Positions 11,954-24,725 of a stretch of 64,000 bases of DNA are shown here, piece after piece. The notes beneath the pieces are model-generated. The model was not told the DNA's origin and ran no database searches. It saw only the letters and a program-made list of their open reading frames with translations. Origin of the DNA: Castanea sativa (taxonomy: Eukaryota > Streptophyta > Magnoliopsida > Fagales > Fagaceae). The position numbers and the translations under genes were made by a program. The number at the start of each line of letters is the position of its first letter. Position 1 is the stretch's first letter. Location: positions 45,715,464 to 45,779,463 of the forward strand of contig NC_134015.1 of assembly GCF_040712315.1 (NCBI RefSeq). Direction: 5' to 3'.

Positions 11954-12654
11954 AATTGTCTTCCACATGGCATGGGTTAGATAATGGGTGGTTATTTCCA
12001 TCAAATAATTTCCCATGAATAATAATAAAAAAATTGGGCTTAGACAAGGATGTGGCATCCCTTATAGCCACCCACCCACAAAGAGAAAATCTCTCTCTCT
12101 CTCTCTGAAACCGTAAGTTTGTTATGCTGACGTTAGTAGTTGCTCAACGTTCTTGTTCCTATATAACAACAAGTGGAAAGTTATGGAATTTTTGGGGTGT
12201 GGTTTGGCATTAGCGGAAGCGCATTCAAATGAATAAGAAAAAAAAAATTCTATAAAAGAAAACAAAATTTTGTGGTTCTACCAATTCTTATTCTTTATCT
12301 CAACAACAAACAATGGACAAGATCGAAGAGATTGCCTACTCACTCAAAGGAAGAGATTGGCAGCAATAGGTCTCTTGATTCCTAGAATTGGTGAAGATTG
12401 TGTGTTTTGATGAAGGTTTGTTTAGGGATTTTGATATTCTCCCCCTATTTGGTTACTATGAAAGGAGTTGCTCGGGAAAGTTTGAATTATTTTAGGTGTT
12501 CTTCTCTTACTTAGATAAAAATTGTCAAAATTTTTCACAAATTTTTTTATTACTTTTACAGATTTTTTTTAATGTATGAAATTCATAAATATCCAAAACA
12601 ACAATTTTTTAACAGGTAGTGTAAGTTTTGAGATCCATACCCCTTTTAGATAAT
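11954..12654. other. Intergenic spacer
   Basis: AT-rich sequence with a CT-repeat at 12090-12106 and poly-T runs. No convincing gene was seen. Confidence 0.45.
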
Positions 12655-12976
12655 ACTAGCCTCTAAGCACGCGCTCAGGTGTGTGCTTAGAGACTCTTCT
12701 ATTTTTGGGTAAAGATTAATAATTTGTATTCATTATAATTTGAAATTGCTACATTTTTAAATTATAAAAAACGTAGGAGTGTGATGAAAAAAATATTTCA
12801 TCCACAAACGCATAACACTAATCACACCCCTAGGTATTCTTTTTCATCACACCTTTAGGTATTTTATTATTAGAAAATTTAGCAATACTAAATTATAATG
12901 AATACATATTATTAACCTTTACTCAAAAATAAAAGAACTTCTGAGCACATGCGCGAGGGCGTGCATATAGGCTAGT
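12655..12976. mobile_element. Foldback MITE with about 100-bp inverted ends
   Basis: The left end starts ACTAGCCTCTAAGCACGCGC; the inverted right end starts ACTAGCCTATATGCACGCCC. Similarity continues inward for about 100 bp on each side, through a TTTTGGGTAAAG-like block and TTCATTATAATTT. The 322-bp element has no coding capacity. I could not find a clean target duplication, so the superfamily is open. Confidence 0.7.
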
Positions 12977-14159
12977 CCACTATAACTTTTAAAAAAAAAA
13001 ATTTAAATAATCCACTATAACTTGAACATGAATACCTAATATATAAAATATGCTTAAATAATATAATATTACTCCGTTAAAATTGTTATAAGTCCATATC
13101 TATTCATTTTTGTTATTAGTACTGAATCACTCCAATATTTTTAGGCATATCTAATCTATCTTTTTTTTTTTTCTAGTGAAGCATAGAAAATGAATACTAT
13201 ATATATTGTAAGTCATATAAAAAAAAATCCAATACCAAAAAACATCAAAAAATGAAGAAAGAGAGTAACAGTAAGTAAATTGTACAGTGACTTAGATACA
13301 GAAGTAGAAGAAGGGTTTGATAATTCAAGGGCCAGTGGCTTTTCTTCCTTGAGTTTAGTCCCTGAATGCAATGGGTAATGTTGAAGCTTTGGTTTCCCCA
13401 ATCCTACAATGTCTCCTCAAACAAACATACAACACCACAACCTCAGTACCCAAAAAAAAAAAATACAGAGAAAGAGAGGGTGTTGTTGTTGAATACCAAG
13501 AAGTGGAGTCTAGGTTTGTTCCTTGACTGTGTCTTTGATGGCTATGGCTCTATGGCTGTTGGGTGTCTCTACTTTTTAGATTTTTTATTCTTTCTATTTT
13601 TGGTCACAGAGAAAAAAAAATACGGGATTCAGAGAAAACTGAAGTAACTACACAACACTCAAAATCAAATGACTTGAAAAAAGTTTTAAGGAATAAATTT
13701 GACAAAGTGGATTTTATATAGAGGTTTTTTTTTTGGGTTAAGTTAATAATTTTCATTCATCATAATCAATTTTTTTTTTTTTACTATTAAGACTTTTTTT
13801 TGGTTGATGTGAAACGGTTAAGACTTTTTTTTTGAAAGACGGTTAAGACTTATTAATGGTAAAAAAGAAAAAAAAAAGTGATTTTTTTTAAAAAAACCTG
13901 AGTTTAGGTAGTTGAAGCATTTCAAATACCTTAATAGAGAGTATTCCTAATTTTTAGGCAATATTTTGGTGCAAGTCAAACATGTATTTTTACTTGACTA
14001 TCCTGACTCCACTTAAACTTAGGAGTGTTGGGGGTATTGTGGAACAAAAAAAAAATCCTGTCCAAACTGGGGAAGCTCCTTAAATAGTAGTATAGATCTT
14101 GGCATATCGGTTTCTTCTCATGAAGCACGGGGTGCAGAGTACTTAACCTCCTTAAAAGT
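12977..14159. other. AT-rich spacer
   Basis: Poly-A/T tracts dominate. The minus-strand open frame near 13213-13401 begins only with TTG and is not accepted as a gene. Nothing else was recognised. Confidence 0.4.
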
Positions 14160-14421
14160 GGTTTTAGGCTTAAACTAACGTGAATCTGGGAGTACGCGGT
14201 GCCTCTTAAGAAGAAGCAAAGGAGTCGCCACCTAGTTATAGGTCTAAGAACTAAAGAAATGACCTCATGAAGGTCTTCTTACCAAACAACGTCTGGAGTT
14301 AGGGTACAGGTTGGAAGAGGTAAGGCACCCAAGTTGGCCTAGCCATAACTAGCCTTCATATATCGTTGCCTAATTTGGACGGGAGGTAAGTTTATCCTAA
14401 AGGTTCAAACGTGTGCATTCG
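14160..14421. repeat. Possible Ty3-type retroelement leader fragment
   Basis: The text AGGAGTCGCCACCTAG, followed by AAGGCACCC-type sequence, resembles untranslated leaders of plant Ty3 (Tat/Ogre-like) elements. A related sequence occurs near 59385-59600. No LTR end or coding region is visible, so this is a tentative label. Confidence 0.3.
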
Positions 14422-15335
14422 TGTTGGGAAATTTAGACCCCAATTGATAGAATAAACAAGTTTTAAACCCGAGTTGTTAATTAGATTGATTATGAATAAA
14501 TTCTGTTAAAACAAAATAACATCAATACCATGTACCGCGAAAAAGTAAATAAGACAAGATATGATGACCCAAGAAAACCAATGAAACAAACTAATTTCAC
14601 AGTAAAAAACCTGGAGGGAAACCTTCCCGGAAAGCAATTCACTATAGTAAAGAGAAGTTTCAGATCTAGTACAAAACCTTTGTCCCTAGACTTTACAATC
14701 CCTGTAGATGAACTCACAGTAGAAACCTTCTACTGCTTTAGAACCTCTGAATTCTTCAATATATGAACACCACCTTTTTGCACGGATCCCAGTACGTGAT
14801 TAACCAAAGATGCAAGGCTCCTAATACATGACTAACTCACCAACTTGAAGAAGATTGCTGGCTGCAAAGTTCTTCACTTCATCAACAATGAAGATCAAGA
14901 AGCATTTGGTTACAGAATCCTAAGGCCCAAATACGTAGTAGCTTCTTTTAGAGAGAATAAGGCATCAATCACCTTTTGCATGTGTTCTCCTTGTATTCTT
15001 TTACGTGACGGCCTTTAAAATAAGTCTTATATATGTCTAGGGTTGTGAGAAAAGAAACCCTACACATACATGTTAGCATGGGCTGAAAATCAAATCTGAA
15101 AATTTTAATTTCGTAGTTCTCGATAGATACAACTGTTGAGCTTTAATGAATTAGCACTTCTTCACTTATTTCTTGGATAGATTTACATGACTTCAATAAT
15201 AGACTTAAACTCTTATTCCTTGAAGAACTAAACCCATCCTATATCTACACAAATACAAGTAAAGTGTGTTTTGTCAAAGGATTGACCAATTCTAAATGAC
15301 ATAAGTTCATAACAAGTTTCACATATGTCCTAACA
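14422..15335 (-). mobile_element. 3' LTR of an A-related element (A')
   Basis: This LTR lies on minus (TGTTAGGACATATG at 15335, ending CCCAACA at 14422; 914 bp). Its U3 part is A-like, with a TATA-type CATATATAAG and the ATAGATACAACTGTTGAGC region. Its 3' part (14422-14760) differs from family A. Purine-rich but degraded sequence precedes it on the minus strand at 15336-15360, where other A copies have a clear polypurine tract. Confidence 0.72.
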
Positions 15336-16019
15336 GTCTCTATTTTTGGCAATCCGTGACAAAACCACAACAAATAAATGAAATATAAGAGAAGTTATAA
15401 ATCACTCAGCTCATAATCAATTGTTAAATACAATAAAATCTAATCCTATCATGAACTCCTGAAAAACATTGTAAGAAAAGAGTTTATGGCATGATAAACT
15501 TTGACAACCTGTATTTCTAAAACACTTAAAAAAAAAAAAAACTCATCAAGACATTTTAGTGTGAAACAGAAATAAAAGATTGCATACAATAAAGAAACAT
15601 GTGTATAAAGAGAGAAAATAAACAATACATGTAGAGGTAGGTGAAGAAGACATACATCATATATATATATCAAAGATAAGCACAATGTATGTAAACATGG
15701 TCACAAGACTGGTGTACAAGAAGCTAAAAGAAGCTTCTAAAACAACAAAGAGGTAAACACTCCCCCTAACAAGATGAAACATAACTCCCCCTTACAAAGA
15801 CATGTATTTCTCCCCCTAAAATGTAGAATCTTAAAAAGAAACCACATATTCTCCACAATTTCTTTCCCTTTTTGTCACTTTGAAAACAAAAAGTAAAAAT
15901 AAAAATAAAAATTAAACAACCAAACAAAAACAGACAAACAACATGAAAGCATGAAGGAAAGCTGCATATGCATGAAAATATGATTCCAAAAGCAGATAAG
16001 AAATCAAGCAAGAGAGTCA
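15336..16019 (-). mobile_element. Internal noncoding region of element A'
   Basis: It aligns with A2 at 39015-39540. On minus it contains several AGGGGGAG tracts (near 15764, 15786 and 15812), like the polypurine tracts of the family. The second gene found in A2 is missing. Confidence 0.6.
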
Positions 16020-17617
16020 TACTTTAGGTAGAAAGAATTAAAGCCGATGACAACCAAAAGACAATTAAGTCTTAGGCTCCTTTCTCACCCACACAGCACA
16101 AGCCTTTGGCCGTGAAGATGAAAAGGCACGTGTCCTAGTATATCTACTAAAGGACATAGAAAAATTAAGATTCTCTTGAAATTGAGTTAAAAAGTTCAAG
16201 GCTTTTAATAACTCTCCAAACAAAGGTGTAGGTCCTTGAGAGGAAACTTGTGATCATTTGGACAGTTACTTTTGATGATACAACTTAAAGCAATTAGGAC
16301 AAATGTGTCTAGAAACACCACAATGATGACAAACATGAGGTCTAACAAAGGATTTAGAATTAGCCAAATCAGTTTTGGATTTCGTACCTTTATCACATTT
16401 CTCAGATTGGGGCACAAAGACAGCCCTTGATCCAAAAGCTGTGGAAGAGGAGGAGTTGAAGGAAACAGCATATCTTAAGCCAGTCTTATCAGAACTAGGC
16501 TTTTGAGCACTCAATACCTCATCAAGCATTGCACTAGACATCCTCTCTATTTGAGTTCTAGCTTGACTAAGCTTAACCTCGAGATTCTTGACCTTCTCTT
16601 CTAATAAGGTGTTCTCCACAACAAGAGTCTCAACTAATCTTGTAGTCTCATCTAGTTTGACTAACAAATCATTTTTTCAGTTTTATCTCATTAAGCTCTT
16701 TTCTACAACGATGAGTAGACTTTTCAGATTTTATAAATTTAGTACATAGCTTATCATAGGCTTCTTAAAGGGTCGTCCTCTTGGGTACTTCATCATTAGA
16801 AGAATCCTCACTGTCATTATCACTCTCCACAATCACCTTATCGGTTGTGGCAGCAAAAGCTATAAAATGACCACATTCATCCATATACTCATCGGAAGAG
16901 TCATCCTCAGTATCACTCTAGGTAGCAACCAACCCTTTATTATTTGAATTCTTGGTCTTTTCCTTCATAAGATAGTTTGGGTACTCTATCCTCATATAAC
17001 CAAAACATTTGCACTCATGACACTAAATAAGGGGTTTCACATTCTTACCCTTCCTAGAGGATTTAGATTTCCTAGGAGGTTTGTCTTTATCCTTTTTCCT
17101 AAATTGAAGAAGCTTGAAATCTCATCAGCTATAAAGGTTAAGTCCTCATCCTCATCCTCATCTTCATCTTCAGAGTCATCATTCTCTTCCTCTATACCCT
17201 TAAGAGCGAAGTTTTTACTCTTTCTACCTTTTCCCATTAAACCTTATCCTATCTCATAAATTTAAAGGTTCCCTATGAGTTCAGTCAAAGGAATTTGATC
17301 AATATCCTTCACTTCTTCAATGACAGTGATCTTGGCATGGAACCTTTCAGGTAAGGACCTAAGGATTTTTCTAACAATTTTGAATTTTGCTATAGATTCT
17401 CCAAGGTTGAAGGCAGAATTCGCAATATCCTTGAGTTTAGCATAGAACTCATCAAAGGTCCCATCCTACTCCATCCTTATTTCTTCAAAACTACTAGTGA
17501 GTCTTTGAAGCTTCACTGTCTTTATTGCCTTGGTACCTTCATAGGTGGTCTCAAGAATGGTCCATGCTTTCTTGGCAACTTCCGTGGATGATATTTTCTT
17601 GAATTCCTCATTGGTCA
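16020..17617 (-). pseudogene. Copia gag pseudogene of element A' (N-terminus cut by B1)
   Basis: Reading minus from 17617, the sequence opens inside gag at TNEEFKKISS and runs through the UBN2-type gag body (YAKLKDI, SLPERFHAKI). An acidic Asp/Glu tract follows at about 17140-17190, then a coiled coil (16500-16670) and a CCHC knuckle at 16290-16340 (CHHCGVSRHICPNC). The C-terminus holds GELLKALNFL and a final VWVRKEPK motif. Gag would build the virus-like particle and bind the element RNA. Stops and frame changes interrupt it near 17000, 16770 and 16680. The first ~85 codons are absent because element B1 begins at 17618. It differs clearly from the A gag at 23199-24653, so it is a sister family. 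Confidence 0.78.
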
Positions 17618-18128
17618 TGTTAGGATTAGTGCCCTTAAATCCTATTATATGATGCTATGTATGACATTATGTATGACTTAATGTTGTATTAATAAAGTTG
17701 TTTTATTATAATCTAAAATAATGGTAACATGAATATTGAACATTATCATATAGTCCATGAGATGCATAGTATGTGATTTATGCGAGGAGTCACAGAAGAT
17801 ATAAATCACAAGTTCTTTGTAAACTCAAAATTGTAATTTGTAGTCAGTGATGAAATTAGGCATTTCATCTGCGAAGATTATAACATATCAATTAAAATGA
17901 TTTTTCTTGATCATGGCAATGGAGATTTCTAGTTGGTATGTTGATATGTTTTAAGAGTTAAAACATATTGAACTGAACTGCTGTGAAATTTATTATTCTA
18001 CTAACGACTGTCAAATAAATAATAAACTCACGACTTCTGTTTACATGAATTCTTAATCTTGAGAGAATAATAGACTTGATCATAAAGTGTAGGTTGCTTT
18101 GATATATCAGAAGTGAGATCTTAAGTTA
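17618..18128 (+). repeat. Truncated 5' LTR of B1
   Basis: The first 511 bases, starting TGTTAGGATTAGTGCCC, match the 3' LTR at 21147 up to GAGATCTTAAGTTA. After that, pol sequence starts abruptly. The TATA-bearing half is missing, so this LTR cannot drive the element. Confidence 0.85.
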
Positions 18129-21100
18129 AGATTCTAGTTATAGCTGTTGGAATGTTTAATTTATCTTTTAGTTCTAGAATTTTAATATTGGAAGATTGTC
18201 TATATGTACCTAATATTCGTAGGAATTTAGTTTCTACAACTTATTTCGAAAAACATGGGTATTGTGTTATCCTGAAAGACAATGTTGTAATAAAGAAGGA
18301 TAAAGTGTTTATTTGTTCTAGCAATATTGTGGATAGTCTTTATATTTTAACTCCTGATAAGCATGAATTATACAATTCTGAATTAGATAATAACTCTCAT
18401 GTAAAATCATTAAAGAGAAATTTTCCTTCTAATGATGCATATCTTTAGCACTTGCGTTTGGGTCATATTAATTCAAATAGAGTTCAAAGACTGATCAAAT
18501 ATGGACTTTTAGAGCCATTGGACTTTGATGAATTCTCAGTTTGTGAATCTTGTTTGGAGGGTAAAATAACCAAACGACCTTTTAATGCAAAAGGAAGAAG
18601 AGCCCAAGAGTTGCTTGAATTAGTTCATATAGATGTATGTGGTCCTATATCAACCCAAGAAAAAGGAGGTTTTGAGTACTTCATCACTTTTATGGATGAT
18701 TACTCAAGATATGGTTATGTGTACCTAATGAGACGGAAGTCCGAAGCATTTGACAAGTTTAAAGAGTTTAGGGCCGAAGTTGAGAATGAATTGGGTAGAT
18801 GCATAAAGGTCATTCAATCTAATCGAGGTGGTGAAAACCTTCTTGGGGATTTCAAGGATTATCTAATTCAAAATGGGATTGTATCCCAATTGATTGCACT
18901 TGGAACTCCTTAACAAAATGGTGTAGCGAAAAGAAGGAATATGATTCTTTTGAAAATGGTTAGGTCCATGATGGGTTACTCAACTTTACTAGTTTCTTTT
19001 TGGGGATATGCACTAAAAACTGCAATGCATATTTTGAATTTGGTTCCATCGAAATCTGTTCCCAACACACCCAAGGAATTGTGGAGTGGGCGCAAGCCTA
19101 GTATGAAATATCTCCACATTTGGGGATGTGTAGTACATGTGTTGAAAGGGAAGTCTGATAAGTTGGAAGCTAAAACAAAAGTATTCATGTTTATAGGGTA
19201 TTTAGAGGAAACTAAGGGTTATTTATTCTATAATCATAAAGATAACAAAGTGTTTGTTAGCACTCATGCCAAATTCTTAGAGGATAATTATGTGAATAAC
19301 TTTAATCCTAGGAGCAAAGTTGTTTCGGTTGAAATAGATGAACCTATAGTTGAACAACCAATTGATGAACCTATAGTTGAACAACCAATTGATGAAACTA
19401 GGGATGATGTGGTTGTATTAGATACACCACAAGATACTACTCATGAGATGTCTAGTACACAGGTGCCTTATCGTAGTGGGAGAATTGTTCGACCTTCTAT
19501 AAGATTCATAGGTTTGGGAGAAACTTATGAAGCTATCTCAGAAGAGGCTGAATCGGATCCCTACACTTATGAGGAAGCAATGAATGATATAGATGCACAT
19601 CATTGGGTCCAAGCTATGAAATCTGAATTGGATTCTATGCATTCCAATCATGTGTGGGATCTTGTAAAGGCGCCTAATGGCATTAAACTTGTTGGTTGCA
19701 AATGGGTTTACAAGAGGAAGAGAGGGATAGATGGAAATGTTGAAACCTTTAAAGCAAAACAGTGGCGAAAGGGTGTACACAAAAAGAAGGCATTGACTAT
19801 GATGAAACTTTTTCGCTAGTAGCCATGCTTAAGTCTATCAGAATTCTCTTATCTATTGCTACTTATTATGATTATGAGATTTGACAAATGGATGTCAAGA
19901 CTGCATTTCTTAATGGCAATCTTGATGAAGAAATCTACATGTTGCAACCGGAAGGTTTCATAGCAATGAATCAAGAGCATATGGTATGCAAGTTGAAAAG
20001 GTCTATTTATGGACTTAAACAAGTATCTAGGTCATGGAACATCAGATTTAATCAAGCAATCAAGTCATTCAGTTTTGAACAAAATCTTGATAAATCATGT
20101 GTGTACAAAAGACATCGAGATAAAGTAGTAATGTTTCTAGTGTTTTATGATGATGATATTCTACTTATTGAAAATAATGTAGGGGTAATGTCATCGGTTA
20201 AAGTTTGGTTGTTAAGCCAATTTGATATGAAGGACTTGGGTGAAGCTAACTATATTCTAGGGATCAAGCTTTGGCGAGATCGAAATAATATGATGTTAGG
20301 TTTGTCACAAGCTAGATATATAGATAAGGTTCTAGAACGGTTTAGCATACAAAACTCCAAGAAAGGATTACTTCCTTTCAAACATGGAGTTCTTCTGTCC
20401 GATGACCAAAGGCCTAAGACTCTTAAGAAAGAAAACTTGATGAGATAGGTTCCCTATGCTTTTGCGGTGGGAAGTCTCATGTATGCCATGCTTTGTACTA
20501 GACCGGATATTTGTTATTCAGTTGGCATGGTCAGCCGATATCAATAAAATCCAGGACTTAAACATTGGCAAGTTGTAAAGCATATTATCAAGTATCTAAG
20601 GAGAACGAGAGATTATATGCTTGTTTACCGTTGTGAGGATTTGATTCCCATTGGCTATACAGATTCAGATTTTCATTCGGATTTTGATTTTAGAAAGTCC
20701 ACTTCAGGTTGTGTGTTCACCTTGGGAGGTGAAACCATAAGTTAGAGGAGTGTTAAGCAATCTTGTATTGCCGACTCCACCATGGAAGCTGAATATGTTA
20801 CTGCTTGTGAAGCGGCAAAGGAAGTTGTTTGGCTCAAGAAATTCCTTTTTGATCTTGGTGTTGTGAGAATTGAGCAAGCTCCTATCACATTGTTTTACGA
20901 CAATAGTGGAGTGGTTGTATAATCCAAGGATCCAAGGAATCACAAGAAAGGAAAGCACATAGAAAGAAAGTACCACATCATTCGAGACATTGTTGCTCGT
21001 GGAGATGTAGTAGTAGCAAAGATAGATAGTGCAAATAATCTAGCGAATCCCTTTACCAAAGCCTTGCCCCAAAAGACTTTCAAGTCACATTTGGAGAAAA

Positions 21101-21130
21101 TGGGAGTTAGATTAGTGCACAATAGTCTTT
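18129..21130 (+). pseudogene. Copia pol pseudogene (integrase, reverse transcriptase, RNase H)
   Basis: It begins in the pre-integrase domain (EDCLYVPNIRRNLVS). The integrase zinc site is H-x4-H (HLRLGH) with CESC; the Trp before it is a TAG stop. The integrase core has HIDVCGP, but the second acidic residue is Asn (QSNRGGE) and the third is Lys (NGVAKRRN), so the D,D-35-E triad is lost. A 30-base duplication encodes EPIVEQPID twice (19340-19399). Reverse transcriptase starts near 19560. It has a frameshift at about 19760, a TGG to TGA stop before QMDVKTAFLNG, and FYDDD at the catalytic YxDD site. RNase H (20450-21130) retains YTDSDF and MEAEY, with stops at four sites. The protein ends at a TAG directly before the polypurine tract. 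It is non-functional. Confidence 0.92.
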
Positions 21131-21146
21131 AGGGCAAGTGGGAGAT
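21131..21146 (+). promoter_or_regulatory. Polypurine tract of B1
   Basis: AGGGCAAGTGGGAGAT sits immediately upstream of the 3' LTR and would prime plus-strand DNA synthesis in the Copia cycle. Confidence 0.8.
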
Positions 21147-22539
21147 TGTTAGGATGTGTGCCCTTAAATCCTATTGTATGATGCTATGTATGACATTATG
21201 TTGTGATTAATAAAGTTGTTTTTTAATTATTTAAAAATAATGGTAACATGAATATTGGGACATTATCATATAGTCTATGAGATGCATAGTATGTGATTCA
21301 GTCACAAAAGATATAAATCACAAGTTCTTTGTAAACTCAGAATTTTAGTTCGTAGTCGGTGATGAAATTGGGTATTTCATTTGCGAAGACTATAACATAT
21401 CAACTAAGATGATTTGTCTTGATCATGGAAATGGAGATTTCTAGTTGGTATGTTGACATGTTTTAAGAGTTAAAACATATTGAACTAGATCGCTATGAGA
21501 TTTATTATTTTCCTAACTACTGTCAAATGAATAATAAACTCACGACTTCTATTTATATGAACTCTTAATCCTAAGAGAATAATGGACGTGATCATGAAGT
21601 GTAGGTTGCTTTAATATATCAAGAGTGAGATCTTAAGTTACCATCAAAATCTCAGTATGTTAGGCAACCATATTTAGTATTGATGGAGCATATATTCTCA
21701 AGATAGAATTCATAGTCTCTTAACGGAGATACAAAATATTCCTTTAAGATAAGTTTAATGAGTTTAGTTATTCAGAGTGTTAGACCTAACCACTTTAGTA
21801 AGGAGTTACTAAAGTATATATTTATGGAATTAGATTTCATAAATATATTATGAATATCTTAAAGGATTAAATCGGGTACTTAAGGAATTAAAATATAGTA
21901 ATTTTTAAAGTGGCAGTCTATATTCATGACTTTGTATTACTACAAATATTTTATAAAAGGGTTGCATGTACAATAAAATTTTGGGATATAATTTATAAAT
22001 AAGGCCTAGTATACAATTATATTTATATAGTGGTATTAAATATAGTTAATGGTAACTTTGAACTTGTCAAGAGTTGACAGAAAAACCCAAGGTCCATTGG
22101 AGCTAGTGTGTTATTGGTCCCTTTTGGTCCCACTCCAAGTTACACACTTAAGCCCAATTGGAAATACCCAAAATGCCAGCCCAATTAGATAATCAATTAG
22201 ATACAAAGGGAGAAACATACAGAATTCTGTTGTGTTTGACACACTATTGTGAAATAGTGTGTGTGTGAGTGTAAGCCACTCTCTCTAATTCTAACTTGGA
22301 AAACTGATTGAGAGACCACACTTCTTGGGCGTTAATGGAATTGGAGTGAAGATTAAAAGTGTTCTCGATTACAAGTGCTTCTAATCTTTGTTTTTGAAAT
22401 TCACCGCACCAAGGTACAATCTATTGTTCTTAAATTTTGAAATTTACATAGTACATGTTATCAATTGCGAATGAAGTAGATCCGTTATTTTTCTGTTGTG
22501 TATGTTTTGTATGTGATACAAACACATATTTATCCTACA
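21147..22539 (+). repeat. 3' LTR of B1 (full length, 1393 bp)
   Basis: It starts TGTTAGGATGTGTGCCC and ends TTTATCCTACA. It aligns end to end with the solo LTR at 10563-11948 and, inverted, with 28313-29704. Confidence 0.9.
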
Positions 22540-23198
22540 ATTAACACATGTATTCCTTGTGATGGCCAAATCACATTGTACCTACACATGTATCAAGGGT
22601 GGCAAAGAATTTGCGTATTGTGTGTGAAAACATAGCAAGAGTGCATAAGTGTCTCATATTATGGCAATTTGTGATATGAGTAAATCAAATTCACTCACAC
22701 ACAATCATTACTGCTTGATGGAGACTATCACTTTCGAGGTACATCTTATAATTCCCACATCTCCTAGAAACCTGCTTGCAACCATATTTAAAAGCATTTT
22801 GATTCCTTTTGCTTTTATATTTCTTTGCATATTTTTATTATTGAACATATCATGCATGGGCATATATAGAGAGAAAAGAAATACCCAATTATGTAAGCCA
22901 AAGATATCACCATTTTGCTATGCCGAAGCACACAGATGTTATAACATGATTGACGGACTTTAGTGGTGAGATGATTATTTATGCCTTTCTCTTAAAATTT
23001 TCTAGTCCTTTATGTCAAAAAGAGTAATATGAGTGTTAAGTATAAGAGATTACTTAATCGTACTCATCACAAACACGAGCCACAAAGCTCACTTGCTTAG
23101 TTGTGCTTGATATGCTCATTTAAGCTGCAAATGATACAAAATTTAGAAAACTTTATTTCAATGGCCATCCAAGGTACACAACTACCAATATACACAAA

Positions 23199-24653
23199 AC
23201 ACAATAGTACTAGATGAGGCAATGTTAGGAGAAGAGAAATCATACCTTAAACCGGTTCTATCAGAAGCAGATTTTTGAGAGCTTAGCATCTCATCGAGCT
23301 TTGCACTAGAAGTCCTCTCCAATCGAGCTCTAACTTGAAACAGTTCTAATTCAAGCTTCTTTGTCTTTTTAGCAAGGCAGTTGTTCTCGAACCGCAAAGC
23401 TCCAATGGTTTGATTTGCTTCATCAACCTTTGTAGAGAGCTCCTTTCGATCTAGCTCAGCTTCACTTAGCTTCTTGGTGACCAGCCTATAAAGTTTCTCA
23501 TGCTTCTCGGAAATCTTGTACAACTTAGCATAGGCTGTATAGATATCATCTTGTTCATCCATTTTCTCAAACTTAGACTCCACCAAGTCCTCTTCTTCAT
23601 CTTCCTCTTTGACAATCCCCTCAGTAGGATTCATTGAGGCAGTTAGACATTCAAGATTCTCTCGTCATCATTGTCATCTAACTCATCCTCAGGCTCGGTG
23701 TCACTCAAGGTAGTAGTAAAAGCCTTGCTTTTCCCAATTTTCCTGAGATATGTTGGACATTCTTGTTTCATGTGTCTAAAACCTTGACATTCAAAGAACT
23801 TTGGTCCGGAGGGAACAGTGTACTGACCATCATCCTTAGCATCCTTCTTTCCTCTATCTTGGCTCTTGAATTGTGAAAAATTGGATTGCTTTCGGTCCTC
23901 GTCGAATCCTTTCTCATTGGCATTCTTCATAAAATTCTTGAATTGCCTAGTGATGTAGGATTTCATCTTGGAATCTTCATCATCAAAAGACTCATCGATC
24001 TTATTGCTTTTGGCCTTCAGTGCCATGCTCTTAGTTTTGCTTGGTTTCCTGATCCTAATCAAACCCAACTCATAGGTTTGCAAGTTGCCAACTAGCTCTG
24101 TCAAAGGAATTTTGTCAATGTCCTTTGATTCTTCAACGACAGTGATCTTGGCATGAAATTTTTCAGGCAGAGATCTGAGCACCTTTCTTATAACCTTGGG
24201 TTCGGGAATAGTTTCCCCAAGATTAAAGGCAGAGTTGATTATGTCCTTTAGCTTAGCATAGAACTTGTCAAACAACTCATCCTCCTCCATCTTAATCTCT
24301 TCAATGCTTGTAGTAAGCCTTTGACACTTTGAATCCTTGATAGCCTTAGTCCCTTTGTAGGTTGTTTGGAGGATGGTCCATGCTTCTTTAGCAGTTTCAG
24401 TAAATGATATTTTCTTGAACTCCTCATTGGTGACGGCACTGAATAAAGCATTCAGTGCTCTATTGTTGAAGTTCGTTGATCTTGGCATTATCCCAATCAA
24501 CTGGTGCTTCCTTTGACTTAGTCTAGCCAATCTCCATAACTTGCCACACATTCTCATCTAAAGATTGCAAAAAAGCTCTCATGCGTACTTTCCAGTATCC
24601 ATAGTTAATGCTATCAAATAAAGGAGGTATAATTAGAGATTATCCTCTATCCA
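23199..24653 (-). pseudogene. Copia-type gag of family A, C-terminally truncated
   Basis: The start is ATG at 24653 (MDRG...). The protein reads through WKVRMRAFLQSLDENVW, the UBN2-type gag core (KEAWTILQTTYKGTK, SLPEKFHAKI, LTELVGNLQTYELGL) and a basic linker. A zinc knuckle with a damaged first Cys follows (FFECQGFRHMKQEC; family C-x2-C-x4-H-x4-C). Then come an acidic tract and a coiled coil (about 23340-23480). A stop occurs in IGWTKS near 24522 and a frame change near 24470. Another shift falls near 23640. Homology ends at ASSSTIVF near 23205, so the second knuckle and the VWKEKG-type end seen in A2 are gone. Gag would assemble particles in the cytoplasm. Confidence 0.88.
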
Positions 24654-24708
24654 TAACAAACAGGGGTCAATAGATCACACAGAAAAGACTAACCCTAATC
24701 AGAATGTG

Positions 24709-24725
24709 CCCGCTCTAATACCACT
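24709..24725 (-). promoter_or_regulatory. Primer binding site of the A fragment
   Basis: Minus reads GTGGTATTAGAGCGGG directly after the LTR end TATCA. This resembles the initiator-tRNA(Met) type TGGTATCAGAGC site of Copia elements. Confidence 0.75.

Larger units (their letters stand above)
17618..22539 (+). mobile_element. Copia element B1 (chimeric, 5'-deleted)
   Basis: The order is a partial 5' LTR (17618-18128), pol (18129-21130), a polypurine tract and a full 3' LTR (21147-22539). The deletion joins mid-LTR directly to the pre-integrase region, removing the rest of the LTR, the primer site, gag and protease. Flanks do not match: GGTCA on the left and ATTAA on the right. The left neighbour is A' gag, while the right neighbour is an internal region of another A copy. 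I infer recombination between two B insertions or a large deletion. Confidence 0.85.

Noticed and set aside
13213..13401. Minus-strand 62-codon frame with a hydrophobic C-terminal stretch, looking like the start of a membrane protein
   Set aside because: Its first codon is TTG, with an in-frame stop shortly upstream and no ATG. No family was recognised and no further exon was found.
24709..24725. tRNA gene fragments at the GGTATTAGAGC-type sites
   Set aside because: They lack a tRNA body and sit exactly after LTR ends, so they are primer binding sites.
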